Position numbers and translations under genes: made by a program
In this document: one piece after another, positions 33,100 through 42,841 of the stretch
Layout: every line of letters begins with the position of its first letter
Numbering within the stretch: the stretch's first letter is position 1
The notes under the pieces: generated by a model
Told to the model about the DNA's origin: nothing
What the model saw: only the letters and a program-made list of their open reading frames with translations
Databases searched by the model: none
Source of the DNA: Clostridium bornimense
GTDB taxonomy: Bacteria; Bacillota; Clostridia; Clostridiales; Clostridiaceae
Direction of reading: 5' to 3'
Length of the DNA stretch: 64,000 nt
Assembly: GCF_000577895.1 (NCBI RefSeq)
Contig: NZ_HG917869.1
Coordinates: 620,001-684,000 of the forward strand

Positions 33100-33636
33100 A
33101 TGAAAAATTTATACACTGAGAGATTGCTATTAAGACAATGGAAAGAAGACGATAGTAACGACTTATATGAGTACGCTAAAAGCGACCTAGTTGGTCACAA
33201 TGCTGGATGGCCAATTCATGAGAATGAAGAGAAAAGTAAAGAAATAATTCAAACGTTTATAAAAAATAATGACACTTATGCTATTGAACTTAAATCAAAA
33301 AAGAAAGTTATCGGCAGCATAGGACTCCATAATAGAAAACCTGATAAAACCTTAGAACATTTAAATCAAAAAGAAATTGGTTATGCATTAAATCCAAAGT
33401 TTTGGGGACATGGTTTTATTCCTGAAGCAGTAAATCAATTATTAAATTATGGATTTAATGAACTGAATCTAGATTTAATCTGGTGTGGACATTATGATTT
33501 CAACAATAGATCTAAGAGAGTAATTGAGAAATGTGGGTTTAAGTTTCGTTTTGCAAGAAAAGAAAAGTTAGTACTTCTTGATAATAAAGAAGTAACAGAA
33601 TTATACTACAATATTTTTAAAGAAGATTTTATATAG
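33100..33636 (+). CDS. GNAT N-acetyltransferase (RimJ/RimL type)
   Basis: The 178-residue protein has the GNAT pattern of the ribosomal-protein acetyltransferase branch: TERLLLRQWKEDD at the N-terminus, GSIGLHN, IGYALNPKFWGHGFIPEAV (acetyl-CoA loop) and NxRSKRVIEKCGF. The substrate is unknown. The start is the ATG at 33100 with GGAGG 4 bases upstream; a frame-extending codon at 33070 has no such site. TATAAT at 33062-33067 is a likely -10 box. It is divergent from the cellulosome operon. Confidence 0.85.
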   Translation: MKNLYTERLLLRQWKEDDSNDLYEYAKSDLVGHNAGWPIHENEEKSKEIIQTFIKNNDTYAIELKSKKKVIGSIGLHNRKPDKTLEHLNQKEIGYALNPKFWGHGFIPEAVNQLLNYGFNELNLDLIWCGHYDFNNRSKRVIEKCGFKFRFARKEKLVLLDNKEVTELYYNIFKEDFI

Positions 33637-33639
33637 AAA

Positions 33640-33687
33640 AAGGGGTGTATCATTAACAAATGAAAAGTTGTTAGCGATACCTCCTTT
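33640..33687 (+). terminator. Terminator after acetyltransferase gene
   Basis: AGGGGTGTATC-ATTAACAA pairs with TTGTTAGCGATACCTCCTTT, directly after the acetyltransferase stop. Confidence 0.7.
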
Positions 33688-33719
33688 AGTCATGGCATAG
33701 GTTAGAAGGCACAGGGCAC

Positions 33720-34095
33720 AAGTAAGGTGAAAATTCCTCTTTGAGAGGAATTTTATTATAGTCCTGCAGACAGCGAAGTGTTCTCATATTTACTCCATAT
33801 ATTCACCAAGCTATATGAAGGTGCAACCTTCATTAGCCCCCTGTAATGACTTCCATATCAAATGCAACTATCTTAAGAAAACTCACCTACTCTATACTCC
33901 AAACTTAAGCATTTTCAATCCAAGAAATTCCACAGGAATTTCCACCATCACTGTGCCTTGTGCCCTGATACTTGTGCCCTAACCATCCATGCATCTGTGC
34001 CTTGTGCCCTGATACTTGTACTCTGCACTATACCTTTCATTTGCTCTATTTTACTGAAAAAGCTGCCTCACTCCTTTGTTCGACAGCCCTTATCT
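33720..34095 (+). repeat. Dispersed structured repeat, copy R2
   Basis: This copy fills the gene-free gap 33688-34253. It shares blocks with R1 in the same order: a hairpin (AAAATTCCTCT/AGAGGAATTTT) followed by ATTATAGTCCTGC, AAGTGTT, TCATATTTA, AAGAAATTCCACAGGAATTT and then two tandem copies of TGTGCCTTGTGCCCTGATACTTGT. It ends in a segment with GCTGCC and CGACAGCCCTTAT. The hairpin sequence differs from R1 but pairing is kept. Confidence 0.65.
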
Positions 34096-34253
34096 TTTAA
34101 TATTATAGCATATATGTTTCTGAAAAATTTATAGTTTATAATCGGTACAATTATCGTCTATTTTCGATTAATAAATTATTTTTTTGACAAATACCGTAGA
34201 GCTATAGTAATATTATGTTATATATATAAATTATTTCTAATGGAGGAGTATCT

Positions 34254-34820
34254 ATGATAGAGGTTAAATATACTAATACGTTAAATCAATTGTTAGAATG
34301 CTATGTGTACCAAAAAAATTCTTATAAATCATCAAAAATAGAAATGAATATATCTAGATGGATTTTCACTTCAATATTTTTAGTAGGAATTATATATTAT
34401 TGTGCTTCATTATATATAGTAAATGTCTATGATGAAGACTTTATTATAGTGATTATTCTCACAACACTAATTTCTATAGTTGCAATAGCTTCACTTATAA
34501 ATCATTTTACTTTTCCAAAAAGATTTTTATCTAAACAAAAAAAAGAGATACTTAAAAATATAAAACAATATCAACCTTTATTTGATGAAGAAACAGAGGT
34601 TAAACTTAATGGTGATTTAATCATTGTAACAAGAAATAATGATATAAATACTATTCCAGTATTCTCTGTAAACAAAATAGATAACATTAATAAGTCTTTA
34701 TTTATTACTTTTAGAGGAAATTTTTCTTTAATCATTCCACATGAAGCTTTTAATGATGAAAATGAAAGAACTAAATTTGTAAATATGATAATAGATAGTA
34801 AGAAAGGAGTAGTCCAATAA
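34254..34820 (+). CDS. YcxB-like membrane protein 1
   Basis: The 188-residue protein has two membrane helices (about 32-52 and 62-84) and a C-terminal cytoplasmic beta-rich domain ending in the YcxB-like pattern SLFITFRGNFSLIIPHEAF. It is the first of three tandem paralogues of similar size. GGAGG precedes the ATG. The function is unknown; the C-terminal domain resembles PH-like YcxB domains. The stop shares one base with the next start. Confidence 0.6.
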   Translation: MIEVKYTNTLNQLLECYVYQKNSYKSSKIEMNISRWIFTSIFLVGIIYYCASLYIVNVYDEDFIIVIILTTLISIVAIASLINHFTFPKRFLSKQKKEILKNIKQYQPLFDEETEVKLNGDLIIVTRNNDINTIPVFSVNKIDNINKSLFITFRGNFSLIIPHEAFNDENERTKFVNMIIDSKKGVVQ

Positions 34821-35365
34821 TGATTAATATAACTTATGAAAATACATTAGAGCAATGGCTAAAGTGCTATTCCTTTGATGCTTTTTCTTCAAAAGAATAT
34901 AAAAGGAAGACAAATATTATACGATATATACCTGCCATACTATTTTTATTAGCATCAGGTATACAGGTTATATTACTATATTTATTAGGAATATCTCTTA
35001 TAGATAGAATTATGTCTATTTTCTTTACTGTATTTAGCTTTATCTTTCTAATGATAGCCTGTCTCTTCTTTTATGCTTATCCCAAATTATCTCTAATCAA
35101 TCTAAGACGACTACTTATGGAAATGATATCAAATGGAGATATATTAGTAAATGAACAGATGAAAGTTAGCATTGATAATGAATATATTACAATAGATAAT
35201 AGATATTATAAACGTACCATAAAACTATCCTCTATTTATAATACTAAAATTATAGAAGATTTATTTTTTATTAATTTAAAAGGAGGATTAGATTTAATTA
35301 TTCCTTTCGATGCAGTTAACAATACAGAATTGAAAAATTTAAAAAACATATTAGATTCAAAATAG
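34820..35365 (+). CDS. YcxB-like membrane protein 2
   Basis: The 181-residue paralogue of the preceding gene has two membrane helices (about 32-55 and 62-85) and a C-terminal domain ending LFFINLKGGLDLIIPFDAV. The start codon overlaps the upstream stop (TAATG), so translation is probably coupled. AAGGAG lies upstream within the previous gene. The function is unknown. Confidence 0.6.
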   Translation: MINITYENTLEQWLKCYSFDAFSSKEYKRKTNIIRYIPAILFLLASGIQVILLYLLGISLIDRIMSIFFTVFSFIFLMIACLFFYAYPKLSLINLRRLLMEMISNGDILVNEQMKVSIDNEYITIDNRYYKRTIKLSSIYNTKIIEDLFFINLKGGLDLIIPFDAVNNTELKNLKNILDSK

Positions 35366-35390
35366 TTCTAATGAAGAAGGTGAAAATTAA

Positions 35391-35942
35391 ATGTTATTTG
35401 AATATAAAATCACACGTGAACAAGTAATAGATTGCTTATTAAGCTGCGGGAGCTTTCATGATACATATGACGAAATAATGTCAAAGGCAAAATGGAATAG
35501 ATCTATCTCATTGATATCTTTATCCATAACAATATGGCTATTAATTAATACCTTTATATCAGATAAAATTCCAAAATTACTGCCTTTTGCTATCAGTGGT
35601 CTTCTATTCTTCCTTGCAATAATTAACCTATTCACTACAAAAAAGTCATTAACTAAAAAAAATAAGAAATTAATAAATAATATGGTGGAAGAAGGACATA
35701 TTCCATCAGAAGAATATATACAAATAAAAATTGATCGTGATGCTATAACTGTTAATAAAGATTATAGTAGCTATATAAGGTTATTTTCTCTAATATATGA
35801 AGTAAAAAAAACAGATGATTGTTATTATATATTGTTTAAAGGTAATGAGTATCTCATAGTTCCATATTCTGCTTTTATTACTGAGGATGATAGAATATAC
35901 TTTGAAAAAGAAGTAAATAAAAATATATTACTTAATAATTAA
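35391..35942 (+). CDS. YcxB-like membrane protein 3
   Basis: The 183-residue third paralogue has two membrane helices (about 37-52 and 62-80) and a C-terminal domain ending YILFKGNEYLIVPYSAF. Its N-terminus begins FEYKITREQVIDCLL, like the TNTLNQLLECY and ENTLEQWLKCY of the first two. It lies 25 bases after the second gene and is followed by a hairpin that closes the operon. Confidence 0.6.
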   Translation: MLFEYKITREQVIDCLLSCGSFHDTYDEIMSKAKWNRSISLISLSITIWLLINTFISDKIPKLLPFAISGLLFFLAIINLFTTKKSLTKKNKKLINNMVEEGHIPSEEYIQIKIDRDAITVNKDYSSYIRLFSLIYEVKKTDDCYYILFKGNEYLIVPYSAFITEDDRIYFEKEVNKNILLNN

Positions 35943-35967
35943 TTGAGTATCCCCCGGGGATACTCAA
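35943..35967 (+). terminator. Hairpin closing the YcxB-like cluster
   Basis: TTGAGTATCCCC and GGGGATACTCAA form a perfect 12-bp stem with a minimal loop, directly after the last stop codon. No T run follows, so termination is uncertain. Confidence 0.5.
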
Positions 35968-36019
35968 AAACATTCTTACAAAATAAAATTTTACTCTATA
36001 ACTTCTAATTAAAATTATT

Positions 36020-36075
36020 AAAAACACAAACATATTTGTAAACATTTATAATTGCGTATATGTTTGTGTTTTTAC
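36020..36075 (-). terminator. Terminator of the AraC gene, containing dispersed repeat A
   Basis: AAAACACAAACATAT pairs perfectly with ATATGTTTGTGTTTT. It lies just past the AraC stop codon and is T-rich in both directions. The segment 36024-36055 also matches the ~35-bp repeat seen at 38065, 42758 and 44029. Confidence 0.65.
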
Positions 36076-36971
36076 ATCCAACAATATTTACTTCTATATT
36101 CACTTGGTGACATTTCCTTATACTTTTTAAATGTACGGAGAAAATGTGTAGCATCATTAAATCCAACTCTCTCCATAACTTCAGCAATAGGTAATTTAGT
36201 ATCCCTCAATAATATAGAAGCCATATTTATTCTCAACTTATTTAAATAGGTTATTACTGATTCTCCAACTAATTTAGAAAACTTTTCTGATAAAGTAGTT
36301 CTATTTATATTAAACTTTTTAGTTAATAAATCTATTGTTATCTTCTCATTGTAATTATTATATATATATATTAATATATCATTAAATTCTTCATCAATTG
36401 TTGATTCAAATTTTTCAATTATGGCATCACTTTCTGAATATATATTATCTATCAAAAATAAAATTTCAAATAAATAAGATCTACTTCTGCAAGGCCAGTT
36501 ATCCCTATTTTGAAGAGTAGTTTCCTTCTTTAATAATTCAAATAATTTATCAAACTTTCTATAAGTTATTGGGCCTATATTTATCTTTCCAAAATACTTT
36601 TCACTTCGCTCTATAAAATGAACAATAATTTCTCTATCTTGAATCATTGTTACACTTTCATTCTCAAGAAGATTTCTAATATTATTAAAATCAAAGCAGT
36701 CATTAATAACATTAGGATGAAAAAAAATAACTTTAACTGGTGTATCCTTCTCCTCATTAATTACTATTCTTTCTTTTTCATTAAGACAAAAAATTACTGG
36801 TGCTATATAAAATATTTGCTTATTATTAATGCTTAAAAAACCGGATCCTCTTTCTATTAAAACAAAAGTAAATCTTTTTGAAATCACAAATTCATTATCT
36901 AAATTATTACCTTCATAATAGTTCATAGGTATTACAAAATTATTATTATGCTCATTGATACTAATATCCAT
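36072..36971 (-). CDS. AraC-family transcriptional regulator
   Basis: The 299-residue protein has an N-terminal ligand-sensing part rich in beta strands (about 1-110) and a C-terminal AraC DNA-binding domain (about 200-297). The latter has two helix-turn-helix units: TIDLLTKKFNINRTTLSEKF and LPIAEVMERVGFNDATHFLRTFKKY, then MSPSEYRSKY. It probably controls nearby genes; the closest is the Asp-box lipoprotein gene upstream in the same orientation. The inducer is unknown. Confidence 0.88.
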   Translation of the reverse strand: MDISINEHNNNFVIPMNYYEGNNLDNEFVISKRFTFVLIERGSGFLSINNKQIFYIAPVIFCLNEKERIVINEEKDTPVKVIFFHPNVINDCFDFNNIRNLLENESVTMIQDREIIVHFIERSEKYFGKINIGPITYRKFDKLFELLKKETTLQNRDNWPCRSRSYLFEILFLIDNIYSESDAIIEKFESTIDEEFNDILIYIYNNYNEKITIDLLTKKFNINRTTLSEKFSKLVGESVITYLNKLRINMASILLRDTKLPIAEVMERVGFNDATHFLRTFKKYKEMSPSEYRSKYCWM

Positions 36972-37089
36972 AATCCTTACCTCCTACATTAGGTAAATTA
37001 TACCACGAGATCGTGATTTGTGAATTAAAAAAAAGAGGATCATAATGAAATTTTTATTTGTTATTCCGCCAACATAAGTACGGTAACTT

Positions 37090-37959
37090 CTACTTACCTT
37101 TCAATAAAATTATACTTTTATCAACGGAACTATTAACACTTAATAATTTACCATCTTGAGATAAGAACATTGCTTGTCCACATACTTCTTGCACTTTCTC
37201 ATCTTTCCATGTACTCCCTCCATCTTTAGTAACTACTGATTTTACTACTAATTCTGATGTATAATAAAAAACTCTACCATTATTTTCATCATCAAAATGT
37301 ATAGCTAATGCACTTTCACTAGACACAGTAGTATTCATATCATCAGCTTTTAGATCTTTACTTTCCCAAGTGTCTCCAGCATTTTTACTTATATATATCT
37401 TTTTGTTACTATCTACAATATAGATTACTTTCTTATCACTATAAAATATTCCAAGAATATTGCCAATGTCCTTTGGTAATGTAATATCTATCCATTCCTT
37501 GCCACTATCCTTAGTAATACCCAATTGTTCTGGAGACGCTATTATTCCTTCATTCTCATTAATAAAACTTAAATATCTACATTGATTTGGCTCAGATTTA
37601 CCAAAATCTTTTATAGCTTCCCATGTTTTACCACCATCCTTTGTTTTTCTTACATTACTTCCATTTCCGCAACTATATGCAACTTTATCATTAATAATTG
37701 CCAATCCAAATCTACATAGCGAAGAATTCTTTCCTTCACTCCAAGTTTTACCACCATCTGTAGAATACTTACTTTCACCGGCATATCCTACAGTTATTCC
37801 AAAGTTTTCATCATTAAATCCACCAATATAACTTTGATTAGACACTGTTACTGTCTTAAATTCATTCCAATCATTTTTTGCTTTTTCATTTCCACAACCT
37901 ATTGAATTAGTTATAATCATCATAACTCCCAATAGTAATAATATTTTCTTCATCTTCAT
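37090..37959 (-). CDS. Asp-box (BNR) repeat lipoprotein
   Basis: The 289-residue protein has a lipoprotein signal (KKILLLLGVMMIITNSIGC, with Cys as the lipidation site near residue 21). It then has at least four Asp-box motifs (STDGGKTW, TKDGGKTW, SKNAGDTW, TKDGGSTW), so it should form a small beta-propeller on the outer face of the membrane, like YCF48-type proteins. It is not a sialidase by any visible catalytic motif. The start is the ATG at 37959, with GGAGTG upstream. Confidence 0.8.
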   Translation of the reverse strand: MKMKKILLLLGVMMIITNSIGCGNEKAKNDWNEFKTVTVSNQSYIGGFNDENFGITVGYAGESKYSTDGGKTWSEGKNSSLCRFGLAIINDKVAYSCGNGSNVRKTKDGGKTWEAIKDFGKSEPNQCRYLSFINENEGIIASPEQLGITKDSGKEWIDITLPKDIGNILGIFYSDKKVIYIVDSNKKIYISKNAGDTWESKDLKADDMNTTVSSESALAIHFDDENNGRVFYYTSELVVKSVVTKDGGSTWKDEKVQEVCGQAMFLSQDGKLLSVNSSVDKSIILLKGK

Positions 37960-38064
37960 GAAAATCACTCCTTTCAATAGTTAGAATACTTCAACTTTAT
38001 AAATTTCGGTATTGCATATATACAGATTTTATATGCTAATTATCAATTTCAAATACATAATTTA

Positions 38065-38096
38065 ATTACAATTATATTTGTGTATATGTTTGTATA
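38065..38096 (-). repeat. Dispersed ~35-bp repeat, copy B
   Basis: Read on the minus strand it is TATACAAACATATACACAAA followed by TATAATTGTAAT. It closely matches copy D (44029) upstream of parA and less closely copies A (36024) and C (42758). It is intergenic. Confidence 0.55.
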
Positions 38097-38124
38097 TATG
38101 ATTACATATGTGTTTTCATATATA

Positions 38125-38166
38125 AAAAAGTGTTAGAAAGTTATTGCATTCTTTCTAACACTTTTT
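38125..38166 (-). terminator. Bidirectional terminator
   Basis: AAAAAGTGTTAGAAAG and its exact complement form a 16-bp stem just past the stop of the 38188-38712 gene. Confidence 0.85.
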
Positions 38167-38187
38167 AAACGTATTATTCTATTTTTA

Positions 38188-38712
38188 TTAGTAAAATAAA
38201 TTCTTATACTCTTCAAGAAAAGGAGTCTTATATATTCTTGAATAATAGCATATATACTTATCATAAAAATCTTTTCCAGACATCCCTTTGCAGATATCTT
38301 TAGATAAAATAAAACTTGGATAATTTTGAAGGGAACTAGCCATAATTTTTATTTCAACATCTTTGTTTTCTTTAATTTTATCAATTAAAAAATCATTAGC
38401 TTTAACTAATGCCTCCATATGTTTTAAAGCATTATCATAATCGTACGAGCTAGCATTTTTTATATTCTTTAACACAGAAAAATACTTTTTATTCTTTTTA
38501 TAAAATTGAATATTATTAGCTTTTATATCCTTTTTAAAAGACCTCAATCTTTTGCTGTTTATTTTATTTTTTTTAAGCAACATATCACTATATAACTCTA
38601 GTAACGGTATAAAACACTCATTATTACTAGAATGATTATTTTTTATGTCTATATATATAGATTCTAATCCATTTAGGACATTCATTAGAGAAATACATCG
38701 CACTTTTTTCAT
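38188..38712 (-). CDS. Hypothetical Lys-rich helical protein
   Basis: This 174-residue, lysine-rich, mostly helical protein has no signal peptide or membrane segment (start MKKVRCISLMNVL). No family is recognised. The ATG at 38712 is preceded by AGGGGTGA; an upstream GTG in frame is less likely. It is a single gene closed by a strong terminator. Confidence 0.65.
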   Translation of the reverse strand: MKKVRCISLMNVLNGLESIYIDIKNNHSSNNECFIPLLELYSDMLLKKNKINSKRLRSFKKDIKANNIQFYKKNKKYFSVLKNIKNASSYDYDNALKHMEALVKANDFLIDKIKENKDVEIKIMASSLQNYPSFILSKDICKGMSGKDFYDKYICYYSRIYKTPFLEEYKNLFY

Positions 38713-38859
38713 AAATATAATCACCCCTATACTTTATAAAATAACATTGATCCTTTTTATACCATACATATATATTATACAACAGTATTTTACAAATTTC
38801 CAATTTATTTTACTTATTTGAACATCTTAACATGTCGATATAAGGGTAATTATATATTT

Positions 38860-39885
38860 TTATATTAATTTTTTGAAATCATTAGCCAGTTCTCTAGCCA
38901 TGTCTTCTTTTGTAGCCCATGATGTTACAATGCGTATTACAGAATTTTTTTCATCTATTTTCTCCCATAATGTAAATTTATACTTATCTTCAAGCTTTGT
39001 TAATAAATCGTTAGGAACAATGGGAAATATCTGATTTGTATTTGATGAAATCAATACGTCAAGTCCACATTCTTTAATAGACTTATTAATAATCTCAGCC
39101 ATCTTATTGGCATGATTAGCTAGTTCAAAATAAAGATTATCTTTAAAAAGTTCTAAAAATTGTATTCCTAAAACTCTTCCTTTAGCCATCAATCCACCTC
39201 TTTGCTTTATATTAAATCTAAAGTCATCTTTAAGATTTTCATTAGAAATTATTAATGCTTCTCCTATTAATGCACCATTTTTTGTTGCTCCAATATAAAA
39301 CGCATCGGTAAGTGTTGATAAATCTGACAAAGTTAAGTCATTTGTTGGACTCATCAGTGCAGAACCTAATCTAGCACCATCTACATATAAAATTAGATTA
39401 TTTTTTTTACATGTCTCACTTAACTCTTTTAATTCTTCTCTTTTATATATAGTCCCAATCTCTGTAGGATTAGATATGTAAACTAATTTAGGCCTTACCA
39501 TGTGTTCATTGATATGCTCATTTAAAACCTTCTCTATATCTTTAGAGTTTATTTTTCCATCATTAGATGCAATAGAAATAACTTTATGTCCCGTTGCCTC
39601 TATAGCCCCAGTCTCATGAACAAGTATATGACCAGTATTAGCAGCAATAGCAGCCTCATAAGACTTTAAAAAAGCAGATATTGCAATAAGATTTGTTTGT
39701 GTTCCTCCTTGAAGAAGGTGAATATCCACATCTTTATTCATAATTTTTTCTTTTAATAATTCAATTGCTTCTTTAGAATATCTATCTAAACCATATCCTT
39801 CATCTTGTTCCATATTAGTTCGTAATAAGGCTTCCAAAATTCTAGGATGAGCCCCTTCACTATAATCATTTTTAAAACTATACAT
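38860..39885 (-). CDS. Low-specificity threonine aldolase / beta-eliminating lyase
   Basis: This 341-residue PLP enzyme of fold type I splits L-threonine (and allo-threonine) to glycine and acetaldehyde. Visible features are FKNDYSEGAHP at the N-terminus, the YGLD segment, LLQGGTQTNL, VDGARLGSAL and the PLP lysine in IGATKNGAL. The length and motif order are normal. It is monocistronic, with a ribosome binding site GGAGGG before the ATG. Confidence 0.87.
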   Translation of the reverse strand: MYSFKNDYSEGAHPRILEALLRTNMEQDEGYGLDRYSKEAIELLKEKIMNKDVDIHLLQGGTQTNLIAISAFLKSYEAAIAANTGHILVHETGAIEATGHKVISIASNDGKINSKDIEKVLNEHINEHMVRPKLVYISNPTEIGTIYKREELKELSETCKKNNLILYVDGARLGSALMSPTNDLTLSDLSTLTDAFYIGATKNGALIGEALIISNENLKDDFRFNIKQRGGLMAKGRVLGIQFLELFKDNLYFELANHANKMAEIINKSIKECGLDVLISSNTNQIFPIVPNDLLTKLEDKYKFTLWEKIDEKNSVIRIVTSWATKEDMARELANDFKKLI

Positions 39886-40083
39886 AAAATCCCTCCATCT
39901 TTTGTTTTAACTCATTAATTATAACATTTTTGTAATACTACATATATAAAAAATAATATTAGTTACTTCCTTAACAAATTATTAAGAAATCTTATTATAA
40001 ATGAAGTATTTCTTAAGATATTTAGTATTTTACATAATTGTTTATTTTTTTTGATACAATGTGTACAGATAGGAGTGAAGAAT

Positions 40084-41016
40084 ATGTCAACAGTTTTAGA
40101 ACTTAAAAATGTTAGTAAAACAATTGGAAAAAAGAAAATTATTGATAACATAAGCTTTTCAATAAAACCAGGTGAAATATTTGGATTTTTAGGTCCAAAT
40201 GGAGCTGGTAAAACTACTACTATAAAAATGATAACTGGTCTTATCAATATAGGCGAAGGTGATATTTTCATCTGTGGTAAAAATATAAAAGAAGATTTTG
40301 AATCTGCAATGAGTAATGTTGGTGGTATTATAGAAAACCCAGAAATGTATGGGTATATGTCAGGGCGAAAAAATTTAAAAATATATGCTAGAATGCATGG
40401 CAATATTTCTGAAAATAGAATAGATGAAGTTATAAAAATGGTTAAATTAGAAAATCGTATTGATGAAAAAGTTAAACGATATTCTTTAGGAATGAGACAA
40501 CGACTTGGTTTAGCACAAGCTATGTTGCATAATCCTAAACTATTAATATTAGACGAGCCCACTAATGGTTTAGACCCTATGGGAATCAAGGAATTACGTG
40601 ATAATTTAAGGAATCTAGCTGAAACAGAAGGTGTTTCTGTACTTGTCTCCAGCCATCTCTTAAGTGAAATGGAGCTTATGTGTGACCGATTTGGTATTAT
40701 TGATGGTGGTAAAATTATCGATATTAAGACCTTAAATGAATTAATTCATGATGATAAATCAAATATAAATAATTATATTTTAGATGTTAATAATCTAGAT
40801 GATGCTATTGAAATAATAAAAAATATTAATAAAAATATTGATATTAAAATAGAAAATATGAAATTACACTTTTCATGTACACGAAGTGATTCTGGAAAAA
40901 TAATCTCTGAGCTAGTATTAAATAATGTTCTTGTCTATGAGATGTCTTTAGTTGCTAAATCATTAGAAGATGAATTCTTAAAAATTACTAAAGGATCAAA
41001 AAATCAAATTGTATAG
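40084..41016 (+). CDS. ABC transporter ATP-binding protein
   Basis: The 310-residue protein has Walker A GPNGAGKTT, the signature YSLGMRQRLGLAQ, Walker B LLILDEPTNGLD and the H-loop SSHLLSE. It belongs to the bacitracin/lantibiotic-immunity type of exporters (BcrA-like). The ATG at 40084 has AGGAGTG upstream; a longer frame start at 40051 lacks one. It is paired with the permease gene 18 bases downstream. Confidence 0.92.
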   Translation: MSTVLELKNVSKTIGKKKIIDNISFSIKPGEIFGFLGPNGAGKTTTIKMITGLINIGEGDIFICGKNIKEDFESAMSNVGGIIENPEMYGYMSGRKNLKIYARMHGNISENRIDEVIKMVKLENRIDEKVKRYSLGMRQRLGLAQAMLHNPKLLILDEPTNGLDPMGIKELRDNLRNLAETEGVSVLVSSHLLSEMELMCDRFGIIDGGKIIDIKTLNELIHDDKSNINNYILDVNNLDDAIEIIKNINKNIDIKIENMKLHFSCTRSDSGKIISELVLNNVLVYEMSLVAKSLEDEFLKITKGSKNQIV

Positions 41017-41034
41017 AGAGGAGATACTTATTAA

Positions 41035-42696
41035 ATGAAATTTTTAGGACTTATAAAAAATGAATTAATAAAACAATGGAACAAACTAAGTATAAAAATT
41101 ATTATAGGACTACTTTTAATATCAACTATTGGATTACCGTTATTATATAATTATACTAATAATCATAATTCTAATGATTGGTATCTAGAAAATTATAAAA
41201 TGGACATTACCAATTATAAAAACTCTATAAATACCTTAGGTGATAATAAAAATGCTGAACTAGAGAAAATTTATTATCAATGGTGCATTGATAAATTACA
41301 ATTTGAACTGGATAATAAGATAACATGGAATGACTGGAGATATGATTTAACAGAATCAACATATACAAAACAACTAACAGCTACAGCATTACAAAAATTA
41401 TTAGATAAATTTACTATCAAAGATATTACTAATACATTTTTGTATATTGATGAAGATATCTTAACTAAATATGAAAATTTATCTGAAGATGAAATAAGAA
41501 AAGAAATTGATACATTAAATACGCAGTTTAATGATAGTAAGGATATTATTTCATCTAGAAATTACAAAAAATATACTGAAAATGAAGTTAATACAGCTAA
41601 AAAAAATATAGAAGAAACTAAAAAGAATATATCAACTTTAGAAGAAGAATTAAAAAAATCTCCTAATGATAAAAATATTATTAACAACTTAGATTTAACA
41701 AAAGAAAACTTAAAATTATCCGAAGAGCTATTATCAGTTTCTAAATATAGATTAGATAATAATATCTCTTATGAAGAAAATGATTGGAGAAATAGAACTA
41801 TACAATCATTAGTTGACAATATAAATAATAAATACAACCCTCTATTAAATGAAGAAGATTTTAAAAATAACTTCTCGTACAAAATTCAACGTGGATATAC
41901 TTATGAAGATTATAAAAAAGATTATAAAAGCAATAAACAAAAGAGTATTGATTCAATATCAACAAACTGGTATAGCTTAAGAAATAACATACCTCCTGTA
42001 GATTATAATATTGATGCTAGAAATTCAGTAGATAATATATATGTGATATATATTAATATCATAGCAATTATAGCTGTAATCATTGCTAGTGGCATAGTAT
42101 CTTCTGAATTTTCAAAAGGTACTATTAGATTACTTATGATAAGACCTGTTTCTAGATGGAAAATTCTTTTATCTAAATTAGTGTCAGTAATGATTATATC
42201 CTTAGTTTTGTTAATCTCTTCAATAACCTTAGTTACCATAGTCAGCGGTTTTATTTATGGTTTTGATGGATTAACTACACCTGTTTTAGCAATTAAAGAT
42301 GGAATAATAAGTGAACATAATTACTTTGTTTCTATAATTCCTAAATTAGCTTTTTCTTGTATAAGCATTCTATTTGTAATTTCCTTTGCTTTTGCTTTAT
42401 CAACAGTATTTAAAAATACAGCTTTAGCAGTAGCACTCCCTGTGGCAGCCTTCTCTGGATGCAGCATAGTTACAATGGTAATGGCTAATTTCAATCAAAC
42501 ATGGATTGTAAAAACATTTATTCCTTATATAAATCTTTCATCTTTTCTTAGTGAAGGTGGTTATATGTCCATGTTAAAGGATGAACTTAATCTTGCTTTA
42601 GATCCACATATGGGAGCAATTCAGTTGATAATTCTTTCTATTATATTTATTACTCTTTCTTTTATAACTTTTATTAAGAAAGATGTTACTAATTAA
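41035..42696 (+). CDS. ABC-2 type permease with large extracytoplasmic region
   Basis: The 553-residue protein has an N-terminal membrane helix (about 20-40), then a large Lys/Glu-rich hydrophilic domain (about 45-325, with a coiled-coil segment). A C-terminal block of five to six helices follows, with the ABC-2 motif SSEFSKGTIRLLMIRPVSRWKI. It forms the membrane channel for the ATPase encoded just upstream, probably for drug or lantibiotic export. GAGAGGAG lies before the ATG. Confidence 0.88.
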   Translation: MKFLGLIKNELIKQWNKLSIKIIIGLLLISTIGLPLLYNYTNNHNSNDWYLENYKMDITNYKNSINTLGDNKNAELEKIYYQWCIDKLQFELDNKITWNDWRYDLTESTYTKQLTATALQKLLDKFTIKDITNTFLYIDEDILTKYENLSEDEIRKEIDTLNTQFNDSKDIISSRNYKKYTENEVNTAKKNIEETKKNISTLEEELKKSPNDKNIINNLDLTKENLKLSEELLSVSKYRLDNNISYEENDWRNRTIQSLVDNINNKYNPLLNEEDFKNNFSYKIQRGYTYEDYKKDYKSNKQKSIDSISTNWYSLRNNIPPVDYNIDARNSVDNIYVIYINIIAIIAVIIASGIVSSEFSKGTIRLLMIRPVSRWKILLSKLVSVMIISLVLLISSITLVTIVSGFIYGFDGLTTPVLAIKDGIISEHNYFVSIIPKLAFSCISILFVISFAFALSTVFKNTALAVALPVAAFSGCSIVTMVMANFNQTWIVKTFIPYINLSSFLSEGGYMSMLKDELNLALDPHMGAIQLIILSIIFITLSFITFIKKDVTN

Positions 42697-42721
42697 AAAT
42701 ATTTTTTAACATATTTTACAA

Positions 42722-42753
42722 AGGAAACTATAAGCTAATTATAGTTTCTTTTA
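42722..42753 (+). terminator. Terminator of the ABC transporter operon
   Basis: GAAACTATAA and TTATAGTTTC form a 10-bp stem followed by TTTTATA. Confidence 0.75.
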
Positions 42754-42757
42754 TAAT

Positions 42758-42792
42758 TATACAAACGTTTATGTTTACATATACAATTACAT
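42758..42792 (+). repeat. Dispersed ~35-bp repeat, copy C
   Basis: TATACAAACGTTTATGTTTA followed by CATATACAATTACAT. It shares the TATACAAACnTTTAnGT core with copy D upstream of parA. It is intergenic, directly after a terminator. Confidence 0.5.
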
Positions 42793-42841
42793 AAATGAGT
42801 TTATATACATTTTAATTGTGATTTTATCCCATTATGAAATA

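Noticed and set aside
37044-37076. Ten-codon frame MKFLFVIPPT with AGAGGAT upstream
   Set aside because: Too short, without terminator or promoter context. Such matches are expected by chance in AT-rich intergenic DNA.
39963-40589. A 208-codon minus-strand frame
   Set aside because: It lies antisense to the ABC ATPase gene with all its conserved motifs, has no family match and no ribosome site.
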